A stretch of 19,553 nt of DNA from Thermoplasmata archaeon (GTDB lineage Archaea; Thermoplasmatota; Thermoplasmata; UBA184), in assembly GCA_030064695.1 (NCBI GenBank), contig JASHYV010000163.1, forward strand, positions 1 to 19,553, written 5' to 3'. The notes under the pieces were generated by a model that had not been told where the DNA came from, searched no databases, and saw only the letters and a program-made list of their open reading frames with translations. Shown here piece after piece: positions 13,376-19,553 of the stretch. The translations under genes were made by a program, and so were the position numbers. Within the stretch, counting starts at the first letter, position 1, and each line of letters begins with the position of its first letter.

Positions 13376-15649
13376 TTAGCGGATGTGTTCCAGGCTGAAC
13401 GAGCCCAGGTTCAAGGAGCGCTTCGAGAAGGTGTAGCCGATCCACGCGCGGGCCTGCGCCTCGCCGAGACCGCGGACCGAGAGGAACGTCTTCAGCTGCT
13501 CGATCTTGAGATTGATCGAGCCGTCGACCATGTGCTCGAGCGTCTCCAGGTCCGACTCGGAGTGCATGCCGGAGTCGAGGATGTAGTAGGCGACCGCCTG
13601 GTCGAGCTTGCGGCGCCCGACGAACGGCTGCAGGAACCGGAACGTGGCCGCGGTGTCGAGGTACGCGGTGATCGTCGAGACCGACTCGAAGATGAGCCGG
13701 TACGTCGGGAACTGCTCCTTGAGCTCTTCCGCGAACCCGTTCACCGTCGAGGCGAGCTGGTCGAGGACCCCCTTGTCGGTCGAGGAGAGGAACCGTACCC
13801 CGGACGCGGCGGCCTGGGAGCCGACCGATCGCGAGTAGAGGTCGACGTACCGGACCATCCCGCGCTTCTCGGCGTCGGCGAACTGCGGGTAGAGCCCGGC
13901 CAGGTCGTCGCGGACCTGCGTGTAGGTCTTGTCGGTGACGACCCAGATCGACGGGATCCCGGCCTTCAAGCCCTCCGCCGAGAAGAGCCGCGCGAGCACG
14001 TCCTTCCCCGTGTGCGCCGGCCCGTTGACCAGGATCTGGAGGCCCGGCGAGAACCCTCCGAACAGGAGATCGTCGAGTCGGCGGACCCCGCTCTTGACCT
14101 TGACCTCCTGCGCGGACTCCTGGACGTCAGCCTGCATGCGGCCGGCCTCGGCCTCGGCGGCCTGCGCGCCCATCCGCTCGAGCGTTTGCATCCGCTCGTG
14201 CAGCAGCCCCTCGCGGCCCTTCAGTTCGGCCTCCTTCATCGAGAGCTGGTGGCGGAGATCGTCGAGCCGCCGCGCCTCCTCGGAGGCGGTGACGGACCCC
14301 CCCGAGCCGACGGTGCGGCGCAGCTCCTCGAGCCGCCGCGCCTCGATGTCGAGCGCCTTCTTGCGGGTCTCGAGCTGCTGGTCGTAGGCGGCGAGCTCGC
14401 GTTCCTTGAACTCGAGCGGTCCGCGGCGCCGCTCGAGCTCGTCCGCGTTGATCCGGAACTCCTCGAAGCGCGTGCGCAGCTCGTTCTCGCGGGCGCCCAG
14501 GTCGCGCTCCCGCCGGTCGACCTCCTCGAGCCGGGAGGAGAAGTCGGCCGCCACGGGCCCGCCCTCCTTTCCGAGCAGCTGCTCCCGCTCCTTGGCCCGG
14601 TCGAGCTCGCCGCGGAGGTTCCGCACGTCGCCCTCGAGCTGGATGATGCGGCGCCGAAGGTCGGTCTCCCGCTCCACGTACTCGTGCTCGCGATCGGAGA
14701 ACTCCTCTCGGAGGCGCGCGTCGAGCTCGCGGGTCGCCTTTTCGACGGCGTCGACCGTCGTCCGGGCCGCGATGGCCGGTGCGCCCGCCGGCACGTCGCC
14801 GGGAGCGCCGTCGGCCGGAGCCCGGACCCCGCCGCTCTCGAGCGCCAGGAGCCGGAGCTTGAGCTCCGCGATCTCGTCCTCCTTCTCGCGGACCGCGATC
14901 TCGCGCTCCTTCGCCTCGCGGCCGCGGACGTACTTGATGACGGCGATCGAGCCGCGCTTCACGTGCTCGACCTCGTCCTCGAGCTGCTTGCGCTTCGCCC
15001 GCTCGTCGTAGAGCTGCCGCTGGAGGTCCTGCGCCTCGACGATGAGCGACGACGGGTCGAACTGGTCGGTCTTCACCCGGTCGAGGAGTCCCGTGAGCCA
15101 CCGGACGACGGTCTCCTCGCGCTCCAGCACGGGGGCGACCTGCGCGTCCGCCGTGGCCGGGCGGGGCGCGCCCTCCGACGGCGGAGCGGGGCCGGTGACC
15201 GGCGCGGGCCCGGCCGCCGCCGGACGGGCCGGCTCCGCCGTGCGGATCCAGTCCTCCATCGCGCGATCGTCGCCGTCGACCCATTTCTTCAGCACGTCGG
15301 CCGAGCCCTGCGGCGCGGCCCCGACGCGACGCTTCTTGCCCCGGTCGGGGCGCCGGACGGTGCCCGCCCAGCGCTCGACGAGCTCGTCGGAGCTCGCCGG
15401 GCTCGCGCCCGGCGCGGGCGCGGCGCCGGCTGCGCCGGCGGCCCGGATCCGCTCCACGTCGGACATCCCGAGTCCGAGCCGCGTCAGCTGGTCGGCGGAG
15501 AGTTCCCGGACCTGCACGGCCGTGGTGAGGCCGGCCTGGTGGAGGATCTCGCCCGCCTCGGCCGAGACGCCGAGCGCCCGGGCCAGCTCCTCCGCGACGG
15601 GCGACGCGGCGGGGGACCGCTCGGGGGTCGGGGACGCCGCGCTATCCAT
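13376..15649 (-). CDS. Long coiled-coil protein with N-terminal HhH-like domain and C-terminal KaiC/RadA-like ATPase domain
   Basis: 757 residues. Residues about 18-72 look like a helix-hairpin-helix domain as in RadA (ALGVSAEAGEILHQAGLTTA ... LTRLGLGMSDVERI). A Pro/Ala linker follows, then a charged heptad-rich coiled coil from about 180 to 505. Residues about 510-757 form a RecA-fold domain starting VKSGVRRLDDLLFGGFSPG, as in KaiC, with Walker A GPAHTGKD at 543-550 (K549). The Walker B strand reads YRLIFESVSTI, with Glu (655) where KaiC relatives carry Asp. The ATG at 15647-15649 has a TATA box (15685-15692) giving a leader of about 13 bases. The last 38 codons form the right copy of the 118-bp repeat, and the stop is TAA. 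It may be a structural or signalling ATPase; the function is unknown. Confidence 0.85.
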   Translation of the reverse strand: MDSAASPTPERSPAASPVAEELARALGVSAEAGEILHQAGLTTAVQVRELSADQLTRLGLGMSDVERIRAAGAAGAAPAPGASPASSDELVERWAGTVRRPDRGKKRRVGAAPQGSADVLKKWVDGDDRAMEDWIRTAEPARPAAAGPAPVTGPAPPSEGAPRPATADAQVAPVLEREETVVRWLTGLLDRVKTDQFDPSSLIVEAQDLQRQLYDERAKRKQLEDEVEHVKRGSIAVIKYVRGREAKEREIAVREKEDEIAELKLRLLALESGGVRAPADGAPGDVPAGAPAIAARTTVDAVEKATRELDARLREEFSDREHEYVERETDLRRRIIQLEGDVRNLRGELDRAKEREQLLGKEGGPVAADFSSRLEEVDRRERDLGARENELRTRFEEFRINADELERRRGPLEFKERELAAYDQQLETRKKALDIEARRLEELRRTVGSGGSVTASEEARRLDDLRHQLSMKEAELKGREGLLHERMQTLERMGAQAAEAEAGRMQADVQESAQEVKVKSGVRRLDDLLFGGFSPGLQILVNGPAHTGKDVLARLFSAEGLKAGIPSIWVVTDKTYTQVRDDLAGLYPQFADAEKRGMVRYVDLYSRSVGSQAAASGVRFLSSTDKGVLDQLASTVNGFAEELKEQFPTYRLIFESVSTITAYLDTAATFRFLQPFVGRRKLDQAVAYYILDSGMHSESDLETLEHMVDGSINLKIEQLKTFLSVRGLGEAQARAWIGYTFSKRSLNLGSFSLEHIR
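13377..13494. repeat. 118-bp direct repeat, right copy (3' end of the KaiC-like gene)
   Basis: This copy is continuous with the full ATPase gene. Compared with the left copy it has CTG GAA in place of CTC GAG, TCG in place of TCC, and stop TAA in place of TAG; residues are unchanged. Two of these changes lower the GC content, as expected if this end was supplied by the more AT-rich element. Confidence 0.93.
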
Positions 15650-15684
15650 GGGTAGAAGGGACGATAACTAGGCCGGCGGGGGGT

Positions 15685-15692
15685 CTTAAAAG
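15685..15692 (-). promoter_or_regulatory. TATA box of the KaiC-like ATPase gene
   Basis: CTTTTAAG on the minus strand is centred about 26 bases before 15662, giving a short leader to the ATG at 15649. It is one of two AT-rich boxes in this divergent intergenic region. Confidence 0.65.
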
Positions 15693-15700
15693 GTCCCGCT

Positions 15701-15736
15701 TCGAGCGGCGGCGGCGCGCCGGTGCGCGCCGCTCGA
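15701..15736. repeat. Inverted repeat between the divergent promoters of the ATPase gene and tyrS
   Basis: TCGAGCGGCG (15701-15710) and CGCCGCTCGA (15727-15736) are perfect 10-base arms around 16 GC-rich bases. The right arm runs into the tyrS TATA box, and the left arm is upstream of the ATPase TATA box. It could be a protein-binding site or a DNA cruciform. Confidence 0.55.
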
Positions 15737-15742
15737 TAAATA
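15736..15742 (+). promoter_or_regulatory. TATA box of tyrS
   Basis: ATAAATA is centred 26 bases before the ATG at 15765, so transcription should begin at the start codon and give a leaderless mRNA. Confidence 0.75.
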
Positions 15743-15764
15743 CCGACAGGCTTCCGGGCTCACG

Positions 15765-16820
15765 ATGGACGCGGAGGAGCGCGTCGAGCGGATCGTCCGG
15801 AACACGGCCGAGGCGCTCACCGTCGAGGAGATCCGCGCGCTCGTCGCGACGCGCGAGCGGCCGCGGGCGTACATCGGCTTCGAGCCGTCCGGCGCGCTCA
15901 CGATCGCGCACCTGATCACGGCCCGGAAGATCCGGGACCTGACCGAGGCCGGCCTCGACGTCACGGTGTTCCTCGCCGACTGGCACGCCTGGATCAACGA
16001 CAAGCTCGGCAGCGACCTCTCCCGGATCCGGGCGTCGGGCCGCTACATGCAGGCGACCTTCGTCGCGCTCGGGGTCGACCCGGAGCAGGTCAAGTTCCGC
16101 TGGGCCCGTGAGCTCGCGGAGAGCGCCGACTACTGGGCCCGCGTGGTCCGGGTCGGCAAGGCGACGAGCCTCGCCCGGACCCGCCGGGCGATGTCGATCC
16201 TCGGTCGGTCGGAGGAGGAGGCGAACCTGGACACCGGGAAGCTGTTCTACCCCGCGATGCAGGCCGCCGACATCTTCGAGCTCCCCGTCGATCTCGCCTA
16301 CGGCGGGATGGACCAGCGCCGCGCGCACATCCTCGCGCGGGAGGTGGCGCACCACTACGACTGGCCGGTCCCGAGCGCGATCCACACGCCGCTGCTCTCC
16401 TCGCTGAAGGGCGGGGGCCGGATGGACCCCACCGAGGGCACCTCCGAGCGGAAGATGTCGAAGTCCGACCCGGGCTCGGGGATCCCGATCCCGGCGACCT
16501 CCGTTGAGGTCCGCGCCCGCATCGAGGCGGCGTTCTGCCCCGCGAAGGAGGTCGCCGGCAATCCGGTCGCCGAGATCGTCCGGTACATCCTGTTCCCGTG
16601 GGACGGCGTTTTCGAGGTCGACCGAACGCCGGAGCACGGGGGCGCGATCGCCTTCGCCTCGGAGGCGGAGTTCGCGTCCGCGTGGACCGAGGGGCGCCTC
16701 CACCCGAAGGACCTGAAGGCGGCCGTCGCGACGGCGGTCGACCGCCTGATCGATCCCGCGCGCCGGTACTTCGCCGACCACCCGGACCAGGGACCGAAGG
16801 CGTTCGAGCCGACCGGCTGA
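15765..16820 (+). CDS. tyrS: Tyrosyl-tRNA synthetase, archaeal type
   Basis: 351 residues. A class I aminoacyl-tRNA synthetase that charges tRNA-Tyr in the cytoplasm. It aligns well with the Methanocaldococcus enzyme: YIGFEPSG (36-43, with the tyrosine-pocket Tyr36), VTVFLADWHAWIND, MQAADI (Q166 and D169, the tyrosine-hydroxyl-binding pair), GGMDQRRAHILAREV and the KMSKS loop at 230-234. The C-terminal LHPKDLKAAVATAVDRLIDPAR is also typical. The HIGH motif is altered: where relatives have HLGH, this protein has TIAH (46-49), keeping only the second His. The ATG at 15765 sits exactly where a leaderless transcript should start. The gene is divergent from the KaiC-like ATPase and converges on the ABC permease gene, with 18 bases between stops. 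Confidence 0.94.
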   Translation: MDAEERVERIVRNTAEALTVEEIRALVATRERPRAYIGFEPSGALTIAHLITARKIRDLTEAGLDVTVFLADWHAWINDKLGSDLSRIRASGRYMQATFVALGVDPEQVKFRWARELAESADYWARVVRVGKATSLARTRRAMSILGRSEEEANLDTGKLFYPAMQAADIFELPVDLAYGGMDQRRAHILAREVAHHYDWPVPSAIHTPLLSSLKGGGRMDPTEGTSERKMSKSDPGSGIPIPATSVEVRARIEAAFCPAKEVAGNPVAEIVRYILFPWDGVFEVDRTPEHGGAIAFASEAEFASAWTEGRLHPKDLKAAVATAVDRLIDPARRYFADHPDQGPKAFEPTG

Positions 16821-16838
16821 GCGCCCCCCGGTCGCCGC

Positions 16839-17714
16839 TCAGGCGGTCTGGCGCCGGAAGGCGACGACCGCGAGGCTGTAGAGCAGCACCGCGACGATCG
16901 CCACGGCGAGGAACGCCTGGCCGATCTCGGTCCAGTTCCAGCCCGTGAGGATCAGCGTCCGGGCGGCGGTCGCGATGTAGCTCACCGGGTTGAACTTCGA
17001 GAACGTCTGCACCCAGCCGGGCAAGAGGTCGTACGGCAGCATCGCCGTCGAGAGGAAGAGCAGCGGGAACGTGAGCGTGAAGCTCACCATCATCGTCGTC
17101 TCCGTCCGCTTCGTGAACAGCGCCACCGAGTTGGAGAGCCCGGCGAACGCGACGCCGAAGGCGGCGACGAGCAGGACGATCATCGCGTCGCCCGCGATCC
17201 CCGTCGCGAACGGGATCTTCCAGCCGAACGCGACGCAGAACAGGTAGGCGATCGCGAGGACGATCGCCGTCTGCGCCGCCATCCGCACGCCGTCGGCGAG
17301 CGTCTTGCCCACGAGGACCGACGCCCGCGAGATCGGGGCGACCAGGAACTTGTCCATGAAGCCGGTCTCGATGTCGCTGACCATCGAGAAGCCGGACTGC
17401 GCCGCCGCCTGGATGGCGCTCATGATCGCGATCCCGGGCAAGAGGACGGCGATGTAGTCGTAGGGGAGCGGCGTCCCGCCCGGCACGTCCGTCGCCCGGG
17501 CGAAGACGGTGCCGAACGTCTGGCTGAACATCCCGAGCCAGATGACCGGCATCATCAGCGTGAAGAACAGGAGGAACGGGCTGCGGCTCAGCTTGCGCAG
17601 GCTGCGGTAGGCGACCCACGCGATCTCGCTCGCCACGCCGCCCACCGAGCCCAGGGCGCCGGGCACGGAGAGCGCCGGCGCCGCGGGCCGGTAGACCGAC
17701 TCCGTCGTCGCCAT
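16839..17714 (-). CDS. ABC-2 type exporter permease (DrrB-like)
   Basis: 291 residues with six hydrophobic segments: FLLFFTLMMPVIWLGMF, IAVLLPGIAIMSAIQAA, an AAQTAIVLAIAYLFCVAF stretch, MIVLLVAAFGVAFAGL, SFTLTFPLLFLSTAML and AFLAVAIVAVLLYSLAVV. The central IETGFMDKFLVAPISRASVLVGK is the characteristic cytoplasmic loop of the ABC-2 (DrrB/NodJ) family, and FNPVSYIATAAR is also typical. It forms the membrane channel for the ATPase encoded just upstream. The substrate is unknown; relatives export drugs, lipids or polysaccharides. The ATG at 17712-17714 comes one base after the ATPase stop, with GGAGGG seven bases before it inside the ATPase gene, so translation is coupled. Confidence 0.92.
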   Translation of the reverse strand: MATTESVYRPAAPALSVPGALGSVGGVASEIAWVAYRSLRKLSRSPFLLFFTLMMPVIWLGMFSQTFGTVFARATDVPGGTPLPYDYIAVLLPGIAIMSAIQAAAQSGFSMVSDIETGFMDKFLVAPISRASVLVGKTLADGVRMAAQTAIVLAIAYLFCVAFGWKIPFATGIAGDAMIVLLVAAFGVAFAGLSNSVALFTKRTETTMMVSFTLTFPLLFLSTAMLPYDLLPGWVQTFSKFNPVSYIATAARTLILTGWNWTEIGQAFLAVAIVAVLLYSLAVVAFRRQTA

Positions 17715-17715
17715 C

Positions 17716-18792
<1,077 letters not shown>

Positions 18793-18816
18793 ATTGGTTT
18801 GCGAGAGAGTCATCCT

Positions 18817-18842
18817 TCATTAAATAATTTACTAGAGAATGA
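18817..18842. promoter_or_regulatory. Shared AT-rich divergent promoter and probable MarR operator
   Basis: The perfect palindrome TAAATAATTTA (18821-18831) is the only AT-rich stretch here and can act as the TATA box in both directions. Wider arms TCATT (18817-18821) and AATGA (18838-18842) frame it. MarR proteins usually bind such palindromes over promoters, so the regulator probably represses both itself and the exporter. Confidence 0.65.
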
Positions 18843-18863
18843 TTTGCGGGCGTAAGGTTCTTG

Positions 18864-19388
18864 GTGGCGCGGGGCGTCCCCTCGATCGTGCAGAGCGATC
18901 GGACCCAGCGCGAGGCGCTGATAGAGGACACCCTCGGGCTCATGCGCGCCGCCGTGGGCCGCGCCCTCGCCGGCATCGGCCCCGTCAACAAGGACGGGTT
19001 CCCCGTGCTCCAGCACTTCGCGCTGCACTACATGATGCACGACCGGGCCATCACCCAGTCCGAGCTCGCGAACCTCTTGGGCGTCTCGCCCGGGTACGTC
19101 ACGACGCTGATCGACCGGATGGAGGCGGAGCACCTGGTCCGGCGGACCCGGGACCGCAGCGACCGCCGGAAGATCCTGCTCCGGGTGACCTTGAAGGGCC
19201 ACCACTTCCACCACCAGCTGCACCGGGACTGGGGGAAGTCGGCGCTGCCGCTGTTCGAGGGCTGGACGGACGAGGAGATCGCGACCTTCCAGCGGCTCCT
19301 CCGCAAGCTCGCGATGCCGAGCGGCGGGGTCGTCGATCCGGCGTCGGCCCTCGCGACGCCGCGCGGCGGCGACGCCACCGTTAAGTAG
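18864..19388 (+). CDS. MarR-family transcriptional regulator
   Basis: 174 residues from the GTG at 18864, which has TAAGG (18853-18857) six bases upstream; a TTG at 18861 and a GTG at 18888 are alternatives. The helix-turn-helix reads ITQSELANLLGVSPGYVTTLIDRME and is followed by the MarR wing RRTRDRSDRRKILLRVT. Flanking helices would form the dimer. MarR proteins typically bind as dimers and release DNA on contact with small aromatic or toxic compounds, or on oxidation. The divergent drug-exporter-like operon and the shared AT-rich box argue that this protein controls that exporter. The TAG stop overlaps the TATA box of the L7Ae gene. Confidence 0.9.
   Translation: MARGVPSIVQSDRTQREALIEDTLGLMRAAVGRALAGIGPVNKDGFPVLQHFALHYMMHDRAITQSELANLLGVSPGYVTTLIDRMEAEHLVRRTRDRSDRRKILLRVTLKGHHFHHQLHRDWGKSALPLFEGWTDEEIATFQRLLRKLAMPSGGVVDPASALATPRGGDATVK
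19381..19387 (+). promoter_or_regulatory. Probable TATA box of the L7Ae gene
   Basis: TTAAGTA overlaps the end of the MarR gene. Transcription would start near 19410, giving a leader of about 49 bases that begins just before a foldable sequence. Confidence 0.5.
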
Positions 19389-19422
19389 CTCGGCCCCTCC
19401 GGGGGCCCCACCCGTGAGCCGA

Positions 19423-19442
19423 GGACCCCCTGCGGGGGTTCC
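19423..19442 (+). promoter_or_regulatory. Hairpin in the L7Ae leader, candidate kink-turn
   Basis: CCCCC (19426-19430) pairs with GGGGG (19434-19438) around a three-base loop, and GGA/TCC extends the stem with one bulge. GA steps lie on both sides (GTGAGCCGA before, GCTGA after), including a box-D-like CTGA. L7Ae proteins bind kink-turns, and in some archaea they bind their own mRNA leader. I could not build a perfect kink-turn by eye. Confidence 0.4.
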
Positions 19443-19458
19443 GCTGACGCGAGGACCG

Positions 19459-19553
19459 ATGGCGCGACCGATCTACGTGCGATTCGAGACCCCGAGCGAC
19501 CTCGCCGACAAGGCCCTGCAGCTCGTCCAGGTGGCGAGCGAGACCGGCAAGGT
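19459..19553 (+). CDS. rpl7ae: Ribosomal protein L7Ae, N-terminal part (runs off the window)
   Basis: Only the first 31 residues and part of the next codon are present: MARPIYVRFETPSDLADKAL followed by QLVQVASETGK. This matches the start of archaeal L7Ae, where relatives read VYVKF-x-VPEE followed by a helix and then a segment ending in a glycine-lysine turn. L7Ae binds kink-turns in 23S rRNA, box C/D and H/ACA guide RNAs and, in archaea, RNase P. The ATG at 19459 has GAGG (19451-19454) four bases upstream. Confidence 0.85.
   Translation, partial: MARPIYVRFETPSDLADKALQLVQVASETGK

Larger units (their letters stand above)
10100..13376. mobile_element. Putative inserted element between the 118-bp repeats, carrying two surface-protein genes
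   Basis: About 3.28 kb bounded by direct repeats of a gene's 3' end. Its coding DNA is clearly richer in A and T at third codon positions than the genes on both sides. Removing it plus one repeat puts the ATPase gene 46 bases before osmC on the same strand, a normal spacing. It holds two plus-strand genes and no integrase, transposase or replication gene, so any recombinase would act from elsewhere. I see no clear terminal inverted repeats. Unequal homologous recombination between related strains is an alternative to site-specific integration. Confidence 0.7.

Noticed and set aside
9982..13494. Classical insertion sequence as the explanation for the repeats
   Set aside because: There is no transposase, the repeats are 118 bp of host coding sequence instead of a short target duplication, and no terminal inverted repeats are seen.
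13331..15655. Plus-strand frame opposite the KaiC-like ATPase
   Set aside because: Its Leu/Glu/Arg pattern mirrors the coiled coil on the other strand, and it begins inside the repeat region without a promoter.

Overview
The window comes from a very GC-rich archaeon. It holds an archaeal-type tyrosyl-tRNA synthetase, the start of ribosomal protein L7Ae, an archaeal SRP (7S) RNA, an archaeal-type serine hydroxymethyltransferase, and short AT-rich TATA boxes about 26 bases before likely transcription starts, several of them leaderless. The large secreted proteins and the KaiC-like ATPase would suit a high-GC member of Thermoplasmatota, but that placement is inference.

Layout. Positions 1-506 hold no gene I can call. 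From 507 to 3883 there is a plus-strand cluster: a small unknown protein, translationally coupled to a HerA/TraG-like ATPase with a C-terminal nuclease-like domain, then a short ThpR/LigT-type 2H phosphoesterase. From 3968 to 6790 is a large surface protein with a C-terminal membrane anchor and a cytoplasmic winged-helix-like tail. It converges on glyA (minus). Divergent from glyA is a hotdog thioesterase, then on the minus strand a small RAM-like protein, the SRP RNA and an OsmC-family protein.

From 9982 to 13494 is the most unusual part. A 118-bp direct repeat, 94 bp of it perfectly identical, consists of the 3' end of the KaiC-like coiled-coil ATPase gene. The right copy is the functional end of that gene; the left copy is cut off from it and lies 47 bp upstream of osmC. 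Between the copies are about 3.28 kb of visibly more AT-rich DNA with two secreted or membrane-anchored proteins rich in N-glycosylation sequons. This looks like an element inserted at the 3' end of a protein gene that restores the gene's end. No recombinase gene lies inside it.

After the ATPase gene come divergent tyrS (leaderless), a DrrAB-like ABC exporter operon (minus), a divergent MarR regulator sharing an AT-rich promoter/operator box with it, and the 5' end of the L7Ae gene behind a structured leader.

The genes are mostly housekeeping (translation, protein targeting, one-carbon metabolism), with an exporter and its likely regulator, an envelope sensor-like protein, and one apparent accessory cassette of surface proteins.
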